DNA of 64,000 bases, taken from NCBI GenBank assembly GCA_002316005.1, contig DCIM01000063.1:15998-79997 (forward strand), given 5' to 3'. The position numbers were made by a program, and so were the translations under genes. Positions within the stretch are counted from its first letter, which is position 1. Every line of letters starts with the position of its first letter. The notes beneath the pieces are model-generated. The model saw only the letters and a list, made by a program, of their open reading frames with translations, was not told the DNA's origin and did no database searches. This document shows, piece after piece, positions 9,868 to 19,502 of this stretch. Origin of the DNA: Prevotellaceae bacterium UBA1726. GTDB lineage: Bacteria > Bacteroidota > Bacteroidia > Bacteroidales > Bacteroidaceae.

Positions 9868-10632
9868 ATGAGTCGCGGACTTACAAAAAGAATAATCCCT
9901 TGCCTAGATGTCAAAAACGGTGAAACCGTAAAAGGCAGCAACTTCGTCAACCTTCGTTCTGCCGGTGATCCGGTGGAATTAGGTAAGGCATACAGCGACG
10001 CTGGTGCCGACGAGTTGTGCTTCCTTGACATTACAGCATCTTTTGAAGGCAGAAAGACCTTCACTGAGATGGTGACTCGTGTGGCTCAAGAGATAAACAT
10101 TCCATTTACCGTGGGTGGAGGAATAAACCAGCTTGAGGATGTTGAGCGACTTCTGTTCGCTGGTGCTGACAAGGTCAGTGTGAACTCCGCCGCTATTCGC
10201 CGACCTGAACTGATTGACGAGATTGCAAACAAATTCGGTTCACAAGTATGCGTTTGTGCTATTGATGCACGACTTGACGAAGACGGATGGCATTGCTATA
10301 CAAAAGGTGGTCGTGAAAGGCAAGAATTAGGTCTTTTTGACTGGGCTCGTGAAGCTCAGGAAAGAGGAGCCGGAGAGATTCTCTTCACTTCTATGAACCA
10401 CGATGGAGTGAAAGAAGGTTATGCTAATGAAGCACTTGCTCAACTTGCCGAATCGCTTTCCATTCCAATCATCGCCTCTGGTGGTGCTGGAAAGAAAGAG
10501 CATTTCCGCGATGCATTCACAATAGGCAAGGCTGACGCAGCTCTTGCTGCTTCTGTATTCCATTTCGGAGAGATTCCGATTCCGGAACTCAAACAATATT
10601 TGAAAGAACAAAAAATAAATATAAGATTATGA
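9868..10632 (+). CDS. hisF: Imidazole glycerol phosphate synthase, cyclase subunit HisF
   Basis: 254 residues, a (beta-alpha)8 barrel paralogous to HisA. It cyclises PRFAR with ammonia from HisH. The catalytic acids are Asp14 ([14 protein letters not shown]) and Asp133 (CAIDARLDE); phosphate grips are in TVGGGI and IASGGAG. Its stop overlaps the hisIE start by 4 bp (10629-10632), so the two are translationally coupled. Confidence 0.97.
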   Translation: MSRGLTKRIIPCLDVKNGETVKGSNFVNLRSAGDPVELGKAYSDAGADELCFLDITASFEGRKTFTEMVTRVAQEINIPFTVGGGINQLEDVERLLFAGADKVSVNSAAIRRPELIDEIANKFGSQVCVCAIDARLDEDGWHCYTKGGRERQELGLFDWAREAQERGAGEILFTSMNHDGVKEGYANEALAQLAESLSIPIIASGGAGKKEHFRDAFTIGKADAALAASVFHFGEIPIPELKQYLKEQKINIRL

Positions 10633-11240
10633 TTGATTTCGAAAAGATGGGAGGATTGGTTCCTGCCATCGTTCAGGATGCAAAAACAAAAACCGTGCTG
10701 ATGCTCGGTTACATGAATGAAGAGGCTTACAACAAGACTCTCGAAACAAAGAAAGTAACTTTCTGGAGCCGTAGTCGTAATGAGTTGTGGACAAAAGGTG
10801 AAACATCCGGCAACTTTCTCAACCTTGTCGATATAAAGGTGGATTGCGACAACGACGCACTCCTTGTAAAGGCTAATCCAGACGGACCTACATGCCACAA
10901 AGGCACTGATACTTGCTGGGCAGAGAAGAACGAGATGAATCCATTGCTATTCCTAACCGAACTGCAGGACTTCGTCATCAAGCGTCACGAGGAGATGCCT
11001 GAAGGTTCATATACAACATCGCTCTTCAATGACGGTTTGAACCGCATGGCTCAGAAGGTTGGTGAAGAGGCTCTCGAACTCGTTATTGAAGCATGTAATG
11101 GCACCAACGAGCGAATGATTTACGAGGGCTCTGACATGCTCTATCATCTCATCGTTCTCCTAACAAGCAAGGGCTTGCGCATCGAGGATATGGCTGCAGA
11201 ACTCATCGAGCGTCATAATCCAGGTTGGAAAAAACATTAA
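10629..11240 (+). CDS. hisIE: Bifunctional phosphoribosyl-AMP cyclohydrolase / phosphoribosyl-ATP pyrophosphatase
   Basis: 203 residues in two domains. The N-terminal HisI part carries the metal site VDCDND (residues 71-76) and Cys89 and Cys96 in [10 protein letters not shown]. The C-terminal HisE part (from about residue 108) has the acidic helices [11 protein letters not shown] and [11 protein letters not shown]. Together they carry out steps 2 and 3 of histidine synthesis. The fused form is usual in Bacteroidetes. hisG, hisD, hisC and hisB are not in the window. Confidence 0.96.
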   Translation: MIDFEKMGGLVPAIVQDAKTKTVLMLGYMNEEAYNKTLETKKVTFWSRSRNELWTKGETSGNFLNLVDIKVDCDNDALLVKANPDGPTCHKGTDTCWAEKNEMNPLLFLTELQDFVIKRHEEMPEGSYTTSLFNDGLNRMAQKVGEEALELVIEACNGTNERMIYEGSDMLYHLIVLLTSKGLRIEDMAAELIERHNPGWKKH

Positions 11241-11277
11241 GAATTAGTAACAACAAACATATAATCCGATTAGCAAG

Positions 11278-11979
11278 ATGTTAATAGATTATCAGAATGT
11301 AAATGTATACCAAGGTGAGAAACTGATTCTCGACAAGGTCAACTTCAAGGCCGACGAGGGTGAGTTCATATACATCATTGGTAAGGTGGGCTCTGGAAAG
11401 AGTTCTCTTTTGAAAACCATGTATGCCGAACTCGACATCTATGATGACGAGGCTGACAAGGCCGAAGTGATGGGCCGCGATATGGTGAAGCTCAAGCGTA
11501 AGGAAATTCCTGCCCTTCGACGCGAAATGGGTATAATCTTTCAGGACTTCCAGCTACTTCATCGTCGTACAGTAAAGAAAAACCTCGAGTTTGTTCTCAA
11601 AGCAACTCAGTGGAAATACAAGGACCGTATTGAGGAGCGTATCGACAAGGTTCTCGAAGCTGTTGGCATGCTCGACAAAAAAAATGTGCGTCCTCACGAA
11701 CTATCTGGTGGTGAACAGCAGCGTGTGGCTATTGCCCGTGCATTGCTCAATGGTCCAAAGGTTATTATTGCCGATGAACCAACAGGAAACCTCGACCCTG
11801 AGACGGCCACACAGATTGTAAGTTTGCTCAAGGAAATAAGCAAGCAGGGCACAGCTGTGATTATGTCTACTCACAACTGGGGCATGCTTGAGCAGTTCCC
11901 TGGCATCGTCTATAAATGCAAAGATGGTCAATTGCTTGAAGTGACAAATCAGCAGGTCGACGAAGAGGATTTTGAATAA
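11278..11979 (+). CDS. ftsE: FtsE-like ABC ATPase
   Basis: 233 residues. The single ABC domain has Walker [10 protein letters not shown] at about residues 35-43, a Q-loop in IIFQDFQLL, signature LSGGEQQR at about 142, and Walker B with ADEPTGNLD at about 165. The pattern is that of FtsE, which with FtsX controls peptidoglycan hydrolases at the septum. No ftsX is adjacent; the neighbours are hisIE (37 nt upstream) and aspartate kinase (38 nt downstream). A LolD-type or other small ABC ATPase is an alternative. Confidence 0.83.
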   Translation: MLIDYQNVNVYQGEKLILDKVNFKADEGEFIYIIGKVGSGKSSLLKTMYAELDIYDDEADKAEVMGRDMVKLKRKEIPALRREMGIIFQDFQLLHRRTVKKNLEFVLKATQWKYKDRIEERIDKVLEAVGMLDKKNVRPHELSGGEQQRVAIARALLNGPKVIIADEPTGNLDPETATQIVSLLKEISKQGTAVIMSTHNWGMLEQFPGIVYKCKDGQLLEVTNQQVDEEDFE

Positions 11980-12017
11980 TTTAGAATAAAGAACAAAACA
12001 AAATAAAAAAAACGATT

Positions 12018-13337
12018 ATGAAAGTAATGAAATTCGGCGGCACTTCTGTCGGCTCTCCTGAGCGCATGAAGAATGTTGCCAAACTGGTTACAAAGTCTGG
12101 CGAACCTACCTTTGTGGTACTTTCTGCCATGTCAGGTACAACAAACTCTCTTGTTGAGATCAGCAACTATCTCTACAAGAAGAACCCTGAGGGAGCTAAC
12201 GAAGTTATCAATCAACTCGAGGTTAAATATCTCAGTCATGTAGAGGAACTCTTCAGCACAGACGAGTACAAAACATTGACACGCGATTTCCTCAAGCAGG
12301 AGTTCAAGTATCTGCGTTCTTTCACAAAGGAGCTTTTCACAAGTTTCGAGGAAAAGTCTATTGTTGCTCAGGGTGAGATTATCAGCACAAACATGGTTGT
12401 AAACTACCTCAAGGAATGTGGCATCAATGCTGTTCTTCTCTCAGCTCTCGACTTCATGCGCACTGACAAGAACTCTGAGCCTGATGCTGAGTACATCAAG
12501 GAAAAACTCGCTCAGGTTATGAAGCAGAATGAGGGTTATCAGGTTTACATCACTCAGGGTTTCATCTGCCGCAATGCCTACGGCGAGATTGACAACCTCC
12601 TCCGTGGTGGTTCCGACTACACAGCAAGCCTTATCGGTGCTGCTCTTCCTGCTGACGAGATTCAGATCTGGACAGATATCGATGGTATGCACAACAACGA
12701 CCCTCGTGTTGTTGACAAGACAGAGGCTGTTCATCAACTCAACTTCGAAGAGGCTGCAGAGTTGGCTTACTTCGGCGCAAAGATCCTCCACCCTACTTGT
12801 ATCCAGCCTGCTAAGTATGCTGGCATTCCTGTTCGTCTTCTGAACACAATGGATCCTGAGGCTCAAGGCACAATCATCGACAATGTCATTCTCCGTGGAA
12901 AGATTAAGGCTGTCGCTGCAAAGGACAACATCACTGCTATCAAGATCAAGTCATCGCGCATGCTTCTTGCTACTGGTTTCCTTCGCAAGATCTTCGAGAT
13001 TTTCGAGAGTTACAACACTCCTATCGACATGATTGCGACAAGTGAGGTCGGTGTGTCAATGTCTATCGACAACGACAAGCACCTCAACGACATCGTTGAT
13101 GAATTGAAGAAGTTCGGTACTGTCACTGTCGATCAGGACATGTGTATCATCTGTGTAGTTGGCGATCTCGACTGGGCAAACCTTGGTTTCGAGGCTCTCG
13201 CTACAGAGGCAATGAAGAACATCCCTGTCCGCATGATTTCTTACGGTGGTTCAAACTACAATATCTCGTTCCTTATCCGCGAGGCTGACAAGAAGCGTGC
13301 ATTGCAGAGTCTGAGCGACAATCTTTTCAATAACTAA
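12018..13337 (+). CDS. lysC: Aspartate kinase (monofunctional)
   Basis: 439 residues. It phosphorylates aspartate, the first step toward lysine, threonine and methionine. The N-terminal kinase motif KFGGTSVGSPERM is at residues 4-16; RGGSDYTASLIGAAL is the substrate-binding segment. Two C-terminal ACT domains (IFEIFESYNTPIDMIATSEVGVS and VVGDLDWANLG) suggest feedback control by an amino acid. There is no homoserine dehydrogenase fusion. Its position before lysA points to lysine and diaminopimelate synthesis, hence the symbol. Confidence 0.92.
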   Translation: MKVMKFGGTSVGSPERMKNVAKLVTKSGEPTFVVLSAMSGTTNSLVEISNYLYKKNPEGANEVINQLEVKYLSHVEELFSTDEYKTLTRDFLKQEFKYLRSFTKELFTSFEEKSIVAQGEIISTNMVVNYLKECGINAVLLSALDFMRTDKNSEPDAEYIKEKLAQVMKQNEGYQVYITQGFICRNAYGEIDNLLRGGSDYTASLIGAALPADEIQIWTDIDGMHNNDPRVVDKTEAVHQLNFEEAAELAYFGAKILHPTCIQPAKYAGIPVRLLNTMDPEAQGTIIDNVILRGKIKAVAAKDNITAIKIKSSRMLLATGFLRKIFEIFESYNTPIDMIATSEVGVSMSIDNDKHLNDIVDELKKFGTVTVDQDMCIICVVGDLDWANLGFEALATEAMKNIPVRMISYGGSNYNISFLIREADKKRALQSLSDNLFNN

Positions 13338-13357
13338 TCAGATTTGATATAAATTAA

Positions 13358-13379
13358 TGGTGGGGTAATCTCCCCACCA
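13358..13379. promoter_or_regulatory. GC-rich hairpin between lysC and lysA
   Basis: TGGTGGGG pairs with CCCCACCA across a 6-nt loop. No T-run follows, so it is not a standard intrinsic terminator. It resembles the hairpin before galK (52971-52993). It could be an mRNA processing or stabilising element, or a weak attenuator. Confidence 0.5.
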
Positions 13380-13424
13380 ATGTTTCAACATAACCAGGGG
13401 GAGTGATGTGCCCCATTATATATT

Positions 13425-14585
13425 ATGAAGGGAATTTTTCCAATAGAGAGATTTAAAGGTGTAGAGACACCTTTCTATTATTATGATACAGCAATTCTTC
13501 GTGAAACGCTGAAAACTATCAATAACGAGGTCAGTAAGCACGAGGGATTTGAGGTTCATTATGCCGTAAAGGCAAATGCAAATGCCAAGATTCTCAATAT
13601 CATCAGTAACAGCGGACTTGGTGCCGACTGTGTCAGTGGTGGCGAGATTCGTGCCAGCCTTGCTGCAGGTTTCCCTGCCAACAAGATTGTGTATGCTGGC
13701 GTGGGCAAAAGCGACTGGGAGATAAACCTCGGACTTGAGAAGGATATCTTCTGCTTCAATGTAGAGAGTATTCCTGAACTCGAGATTATCAACGAGTTGG
13801 CTGAGAAGCAGGGCAAAGTGGCTCAGGTGGCTTTCCGCATCAATCCAAATGTGGGTGCTCATACTCACGCCAACATCACCACAGGCTTGGCTGAGAACAA
13901 GTTTGGCATTGCCATGGAGGATATGGAGACGGTCATTGAAGAGGCGGCAAAGATGAAGAATGTGCGTTTCATCGGACTCCACTTCCATATCGGTAGTCAG
14001 ATTCTTGAGATGGACGACTTCGTGGCTCTTTGCAATCGTATCAACGAACTGCAGAACAAGCTCGAGGCTCATCGTATCAAGGTAGAGAATATCAATGTCG
14101 GTGGTGGTCTTGGCATCAGCTACGACCATCCTAACCGCCAGCCGATTCCTGGTTTTGCTGAGTATTTCGATACTTACGCTCGCCATCTGAAGTTGCGTCC
14201 TGGTCAGAAGTTGCATTTCGAACTTGGTCGTGCCGTAGTGGCTCAGTGTGGTTCACTTATCACACAGACTCTCTACATCAAGCAGGGTTCGTTCAAGCAG
14301 TTCTGCATTGTTGATGCGGGCATGACCGACCTGATTCGTCCTGCTCTCTATCAGGCTTACCACAAGATTGAGAACATCTCAAGCGATGAACCTGTAGAGA
14401 CTTACGATGTTGTTGGTCCTATTTGCGAGTCGAGCGATGTCTTTGCCAAGGCTATCGACATCAACAAGGCTCATCGTGGCGACCTCATCGCTCTTCGTTC
14501 TGCCGGTGCCTATGGCGAGATTATGGCATCGCAGTATAACTGCCGCAAGTTACCTGTTGGCTACACCACAGAGGACTTCGCATAA
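13425..14585 (+). CDS. lysA: Diaminopimelate decarboxylase
   Basis: 386 residues, a fold-III PLP enzyme that converts meso-diaminopimelate to lysine. The PLP lysine is Lys49 in HYAVKANAN. Other family marks are GADCVSGGE, HFHIGSQI, NVGGGLGISYD, and the C-terminal CESSDVFAK with SAGAYG. It lies 87 nt downstream of aspartate kinase, separated by a hairpin. Confidence 0.95.
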   Translation: MKGIFPIERFKGVETPFYYYDTAILRETLKTINNEVSKHEGFEVHYAVKANANAKILNIISNSGLGADCVSGGEIRASLAAGFPANKIVYAGVGKSDWEINLGLEKDIFCFNVESIPELEIINELAEKQGKVAQVAFRINPNVGAHTHANITTGLAENKFGIAMEDMETVIEEAAKMKNVRFIGLHFHIGSQILEMDDFVALCNRINELQNKLEAHRIKVENINVGGGLGISYDHPNRQPIPGFAEYFDTYARHLKLRPGQKLHFELGRAVVAQCGSLITQTLYIKQGSFKQFCIVDAGMTDLIRPALYQAYHKIENISSDEPVETYDVVGPICESSDVFAKAIDINKAHRGDLIALRSAGAYGEIMASQYNCRKLPVGYTTEDFA

Positions 14586-14604
14586 CATTTACAAATTCTA
14601 AGGA

Positions 14605-15753
14605 ATGAACATTTCCATATTGGTTATATCCATCTGCTGCAGTCTGATACTTCTATCAGTAATAAGCTGCGTGATGAACCCTCTCTTCCGAATGCCGAAA
14701 TCAGCAACGGAGGTGATAGAGGAGGAAGAACAAACAATTCTCCCTCCACTTTCTGTCATAATTGCCGTCAACGACAATGCTTCTGTTCTGGAGCGCAACC
14801 TTCCTTTGTTCCTTGCTCAGGAATACGAACCTGGCTTTCAACTTATCATTGTTGCCAACGAGGGCGACTCTCTTGCCGATGATGTGATAAAACGATTCAA
14901 GCAATACGACAATATTCAGTCCACATTCATCCCGAAGACTCATTTCTATGTGAGTCGCGAAAAACTTGGGGTGACTCTGGGCGTCAAGGCGGCAAAGAAC
15001 GAATGGTGTCTGCTTGTCGACGACCTTTGCTACCCAGAAAGCAACCACTGGCTTGCCGAAATGGGTAAGGCATGCACCGACGCCAGAAACATCGTTGTGG
15101 GATATTGCAACTACGACAACGAAAGCAAGTCTTTCCAGCGTTTTGCGCGTCTTCGTCATTTTGCTTATCTCTGGCGCGAGGCGGTAAAAGGTGTGCCTTA
15201 TGCTGCCAACTATGCCAATATGGCGTTCCGTAAGTCTGACTTTATTGCCGGCGATGGCTATCGCGACAATCTCGAGTGTGTTCGAGGCGAATACGACTTT
15301 ATTATTAATAAGTACGCACGCACGAGAAAAACGGGCATCGTAACTTCTGCAGAGGGTTCTCTCACCGAGGTTGCTCCTTCTAACTCTCTGTGGCATAAAC
15401 GCCGTATCTTCTACATCCACTCTACAAAGTTAATGCATCACGGATTCTGCCACAAGGCGCTTAGTTTCCTCGACTCCCTCCTACTCCATCTCACATGGAT
15501 TTGCTGTCTGGCTTTTGGCGTTCTTGGAGGTATCTTCCAAAACTGGGTTGTCCTTGCAGCTGCCGTCATTGCTTTGATTATCAACATAGTATGGCGTTCT
15601 GCTACAGGAAAGAATGCCACTCTCCGTCTTCACGAGGACATCTCCTACGGTGCTATAATCTGGTTTGAACTGACTTCCGTTTGGCACTCTTTGGCTGACC
15701 GTATTCGCTACTGGCGTGCCGATAAATACGACTTCACTTGTCATAAGCTATGA
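14605..15753 (+). CDS. Membrane glycosyltransferase, family 2-like
   Basis: 382 residues. An N-terminal membrane segment (ILVISICCSLILLSVISC) leads into a GT-A domain: LPPLSVIIAVND, LIIVANEGD, and an acidic metal-site candidate LVDDLCYPES. Two hydrophobic segments follow near residues 290-335 (WICCLAFGVLGG; VVLAAAVIALIINIVW). This is the layout of membrane GT2 enzymes that extend or transfer cell-surface polysaccharides; the donor and acceptor are unknown. The downstream unknown gene overlaps its stop by 4 bp. Confidence 0.8.
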   Translation: MNISILVISICCSLILLSVISCVMNPLFRMPKSATEVIEEEEQTILPPLSVIIAVNDNASVLERNLPLFLAQEYEPGFQLIIVANEGDSLADDVIKRFKQYDNIQSTFIPKTHFYVSREKLGVTLGVKAAKNEWCLLVDDLCYPESNHWLAEMGKACTDARNIVVGYCNYDNESKSFQRFARLRHFAYLWREAVKGVPYAANYANMAFRKSDFIAGDGYRDNLECVRGEYDFIINKYARTRKTGIVTSAEGSLTEVAPSNSLWHKRRIFYIHSTKLMHHGFCHKALSFLDSLLLHLTWICCLAFGVLGGIFQNWVVLAAAVIALIINIVWRSATGKNATLRLHEDISYGAIIWFELTSVWHSLADRIRYWRADKYDFTCHKL

Positions 15754-16538
15754 GAATAAGACTATTCCTTGGGGCTGATCCTGACAACAACAAGATTGCA
15801 GGAAAGATGCTCGACATACTGAAAGAAGAACTGTTGAAGGATTCGTCCATCGTTCTTACCGACGAAAACCCTGATGTCATCCATTTCATCGGGGCATGGA
15901 CTCCTACTGCTGTCGGAATAGCGAAGGATGCTATGACGAAGTTCATCGCCACCGTCCATACGCCTCTTGGATGTCTCTGTCCTTGGCAGAAACCAAGTTC
16001 GTCGCATGTCAAACTGACATCAAGATGCTCTGCCATCATCTCGGCGGGAAAGATGGAACAGGAACTTCTCGACGATGGTAATCGCCAGAACCTTCAGATG
16101 ATTCTCAATCCTGTAGTGACTGCCACAACCCAACCTGCCACGATGGTATCTGAATACAAGGCGGTATATGGCCGCATTGTCAAATCTACCGACGACAGTC
16201 TCTGGAACGAGGTTGAGCGCAAGGTGAAAATGATCAAGGAAAACGACAGCGTCATACTTAATATCTGCAAAAACCTGCTTTATGCGCAGTATCTGTCGCA
16301 CCGCAAGAACATCCCGATGATTTTCCTTAACGGACTGTCGGAGATATTTGTCAAAAGCGACTACGACGAGGATCGTCTTGGTGAGGTGCTCAAACTGATT
16401 CATCTCTTCCAGTTCACCCAGCGATTGGAGTTCGTCATGCAGGAAAAGGCTAATCTTACCGAGGGATTCATGCCTCTGCCTCTCAAGGAGGACAAGGTAG
16501 CAAAATCTCTCCTCGCAATGATCACCGACTACAAATAG
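15750..16538 (+). CDS. Unknown protein coupled to the GT2 gene; possible GT-B-like N-domain
   Basis: 262 residues, no signal peptide or membrane segment. The start overlaps the preceding stop (ATGA at 15750-15753), implying translational coupling. The first half has alternating strands and helices: MRIRLFLGAD, then DVIHFIGAW, FIATVHTPLGCLCPW and AIISAGKMEQELL, reminiscent of the N-terminal Rossmann half of GT4 enzymes. There is no recognisable C-terminal nucleotide-sugar motif, and the second half is helical. I do not recognise a named family; a partner or regulator of the glycosyltransferase is an inference from coupling. Confidence 0.6.
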   Translation: MRIRLFLGADPDNNKIAGKMLDILKEELLKDSSIVLTDENPDVIHFIGAWTPTAVGIAKDAMTKFIATVHTPLGCLCPWQKPSSSHVKLTSRCSAIISAGKMEQELLDDGNRQNLQMILNPVVTATTQPATMVSEYKAVYGRIVKSTDDSLWNEVERKVKMIKENDSVILNICKNLLYAQYLSHRKNIPMIFLNGLSEIFVKSDYDEDRLGEVLKLIHLFQFTQRLEFVMQEKANLTEGFMPLPLKEDKVAKSLLAMITDYK

Positions 16539-16570
16539 TACATCGTACATCACAACATCGTACATCAATA
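16538..16570. repeat. Short direct-repeat spacer before fbp
   Basis: GTACATC occurs at 16538, 16545 and 16560, with an extra CATCACAACATC in between. It is one of several simple AT-rich direct-repeat spacers in the window. Confidence 0.5.
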
Positions 16571-16571
16571 T

Positions 16572-18554
16572 ATGCCAAATAAAAGATACAACCTCAAACG
16601 CGACAAACGCTATCTGGAACTGCTTTCTCTGTCTTTTCCTACGGTAGCGGCTGCAAGCACCGAGATAATCAACCTTCAGGCCATTCTCAACTTGCCTAAA
16701 GGTACTGAGCATTTCCTTGCCGATATCCACGGCGAGCATCAGGCTTTCCTTCATGTGCTAAAGAATGCTTCGGGTAACATCAAACGAAAGGTCAACGAAC
16801 TCTTCGGTTCGCAGATGACTCTCGCCGAGAAGCGCGACTTCTGCTCGCTCATCTACTATCCTGAGGAGAAACTGGTTCTCATCAAGGAACGCGACGAGGA
16901 TCTGAACACATGGTATTACAACACCATCAACATGCTGGTGACTCTCTGCCGCGAGGTGGCAAGCAAATACACTCGTTCGAAGGTTCGCAAGGCTCTGCCT
17001 GAGGATTTCTCTTACATCATCCAGGAACTGCTCAACGAGAACACAGGCTTCCACAACAAAAAGGCGTATGTGAAGGTCATCATCGAGACTATCATCTCTA
17101 CTGGTCGTGCCGACGATTTCATCATCACCATTTCGAATGTCATCCAGCGTCTCATCATTGATGAGTTGCATATTCTTGGCGACATCTACGACCGTGGCCC
17201 TGGTGCTCACATCATCCTCGACACTCTACGCCATTATCATAGTTGGGACATCCAATGGGGCAACCACGATGTGCTCTGGATGGGTGCTTGTGCGGGCAAC
17301 GATGCTTGTATATGCAATGTAATCCGTCTTTCTCTGCGCTACTCCAACCTCACAACGCTCGAGGATGGATACGGCATCAACATGATGCCTCTGGCTGCTT
17401 TTGCCATGGAGACTTACAAGGACGACCCTTGCGAGGAATTCATCCCAAAGACTATAGGCAAGGATTCTGAAACGGAGAAGATGACTCGTCTCACGGCTCA
17501 GATGCACAAGGCTATATCGGTTCTTCAGTTCAAGGCGGAGGCTGAAATCATAAAGCGTCATCCTAACTGGAAGATGGCCGACAGATGCTTGCTCGACAGC
17601 ATCGACTATGAGCGTGGCACGATAACTATTGACGGTAAGGAATATCCGCTCAAGAGCAATCTCTTCCCTACCATCGACCCTGCTAATCCTTCGCTCATGA
17701 ACGACGAGGAGAAGGAGCTGATGCATCGTCTGCGCCACTCGTTCATGGTGAGCGAGAAATTAGGCAAGCATATCCGTGCCATTCTGCGCCACGGTTCGAT
17801 GTACAGCGTATGCAACGGCAACCTGCTCTACCATGCTGCCATTCCTCTCAACGATGACGGTTCAATGCGTTCTGTCGAGATTGGCGAGGGACATTTCTAT
17901 GACGGCATGGAACTGCTCGATGCTATCGACCTTACCATCCGACTGGCGTTCCAGGCTGATGCCGACCCTGACGATAAGAGTTTCGCTCGCGACTATTTCC
18001 TCTATCTATGGTGTGGTCCTGAGAGCCCTCTGTTCAATAAGTCGAAGATGGCTACCTTCGAGCGATATTTCATCGATGCTCCAGAGACTCACCACGAGGA
18101 AAAGGGCAACTATTTCAAACTGCGCGACAGTGAGGAGGAGGCTGAGCGTATCCTCAACGAGTTCCATGTCGAGGGAAAGAACCGCCATATCATTAACGGC
18201 CATGTGCCTGTTCATGCAGCCGAGGGCGAGAACCCTATCAAGGCGGGTGGAAAACTGATGGTCATCGACGGTGGATTCTCGCAGCCTTACCACAAGACAA
18301 CGGGCATCGCGGGCTACACCTTGGTTTATCACTCGCGTGGTTTCCAACTGGTGCAGCACGAACCGTTCACTTCTACTGCCGAGGCTATTCAGAAGGGTAC
18401 CGACATTAAGTCTACGACTCAGATTGTCGAGATGAGTTCGCATCGTATGCTCGTTGCCGACACTGATCGTGGCAAGGAACTGAAACAGCAGATCATCGAC
18501 CTTAAGGAATTACTCTATGCCTACCGTCATGGGTGGGTAAAAGAAATTGAATAA
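16572..18554 (+). CDS. fbp: Fructose-1,6-bisphosphatase, class III
   Basis: 660 residues, typical for the class III enzyme known from Firmicutes and Bacteroidetes. It dephosphorylates fructose 1,6-bisphosphate in gluconeogenesis. The metallophosphatase motifs are DIHGEHQAF near residue 56, DIYDRGPG near 204 and GNHDVLW near 230, with NGHVPVHAAEGENPIKAGG toward the C-terminus. The upstream 33 nt contain direct copies of a short TACATC unit and no clear promoter. Confidence 0.95.
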   Translation: MPNKRYNLKRDKRYLELLSLSFPTVAAASTEIINLQAILNLPKGTEHFLADIHGEHQAFLHVLKNASGNIKRKVNELFGSQMTLAEKRDFCSLIYYPEEKLVLIKERDEDLNTWYYNTINMLVTLCREVASKYTRSKVRKALPEDFSYIIQELLNENTGFHNKKAYVKVIIETIISTGRADDFIITISNVIQRLIIDELHILGDIYDRGPGAHIILDTLRHYHSWDIQWGNHDVLWMGACAGNDACICNVIRLSLRYSNLTTLEDGYGINMMPLAAFAMETYKDDPCEEFIPKTIGKDSETEKMTRLTAQMHKAISVLQFKAEAEIIKRHPNWKMADRCLLDSIDYERGTITIDGKEYPLKSNLFPTIDPANPSLMNDEEKELMHRLRHSFMVSEKLGKHIRAILRHGSMYSVCNGNLLYHAAIPLNDDGSMRSVEIGEGHFYDGMELLDAIDLTIRLAFQADADPDDKSFARDYFLYLWCGPESPLFNKSKMATFERYFIDAPETHHEEKGNYFKLRDSEEEAERILNEFHVEGKNRHIINGHVPVHAAEGENPIKAGGKLMVIDGGFSQPYHKTTGIAGYTLVYHSRGFQLVQHEPFTSTAEAIQKGTDIKSTTQIVEMSSHRMLVADTDRGKELKQQIIDLKELLYAYRHGWVKEIE

Positions 18555-18555
18555 T

Positions 18556-19479
18556 ATGAACAAGAAAATCGCCATACTTCTCCTTGCCCTGATGCCGCTC
18601 ATCGGCTTTGCTCAGGTTCGATGGAATCAGGCTTATCAGGACTATATCGACGAATACAAGGATGTTGCCATCGACCAGATGCTTCGCTACAACATCCCTG
18701 CGAGCATCACGCTTGCTCAGGGATTGCTCGAAAGTGGTGCTGGCCGTAGTGAACTGTCGCGTAAGGGCAACAACCACTTCGGCATCAAATGCCACGGATG
18801 GACAGGGCGCACCATGCATCACGACGATGATGCCTCACAGGAGTGTTTCCGTGCCTACGACAGTGCTGTGGAGAGTTACGAAGACCATAGCAAGTTCCTC
18901 ACTCAGAAACCTCGCTATGCTTCGCTTTTCAAACTGAGTCGTGGCGACTACAAGGGTTGGGCTCACGGCCTTAAGGCTGCGGGCTATGCCACTAATCCGC
19001 AGTATGCCTACTCGCTCATAAACATCATCGAGACTTACAAACTCCAGCAGTACGACAACGCCAAGACATACGACCATTTCATCGTTCAGCATCAGGCTAA
19101 ACAGACAAAGGAGACTGTCTCTCCTACTGCTGGCGAGCATGTCATCAAGATGTGCAACAAGAACTACTATGTCATTGCTCGCAAGGGCGACACCTTCCGC
19201 ACCATCGGCAAGGAATTGGGCGTCTCTTACCGCAAACTGGCTAAATACAACGAGCGCGACAAGAATGATGTCCTCGAGAAGGGCGACATCGTCTATCTGA
19301 AGAAGAAGCGCACCAAGGCGGATAAGAGTTTCAAGAACAAGCCTCACACCGTAAAACCGGGCGAGAGCATGTACTCTATCTCGCAGAAGTACGGCATCCG
19401 TCTCAAGAATCTCTACAAGATGAACGGCCTGCCTTACGACTTCGACCTCCGTCCAGGCGAGCATCTCCGCGTTTATTAA
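18556..19479 (+). CDS. Secreted glucosaminidase with two LysM domains
   Basis: 307 residues from the ATG at 18556 (a TTG at 18547 overlaps the end of fbp and adds only three residues). A signal peptide (KKIAILLLALMPLIGFAQ) is followed by a glucosaminidase domain: ITLAQGLLESGAGRSELSRKGNNHFGIKCHGW, with Glu in LLESGAG as the likely catalytic acid. Two LysM repeats follow, YYVIARKGDTFRTIGKEL and HTVKPGESMYSISQKYG. It should cleave peptidoglycan in the periplasm. It is almost contiguous with fbp. Confidence 0.9.
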   Translation: MNKKIAILLLALMPLIGFAQVRWNQAYQDYIDEYKDVAIDQMLRYNIPASITLAQGLLESGAGRSELSRKGNNHFGIKCHGWTGRTMHHDDDASQECFRAYDSAVESYEDHSKFLTQKPRYASLFKLSRGDYKGWAHGLKAAGYATNPQYAYSLINIIETYKLQQYDNAKTYDHFIVQHQAKQTKETVSPTAGEHVIKMCNKNYYVIARKGDTFRTIGKELGVSYRKLAKYNERDKNDVLEKGDIVYLKKKRTKADKSFKNKPHTVKPGESMYSISQKYGIRLKNLYKMNGLPYDFDLRPGEHLRVY

Positions 19480-19502
19480 ATCATAAATCACAAAATAATA
19501 AA

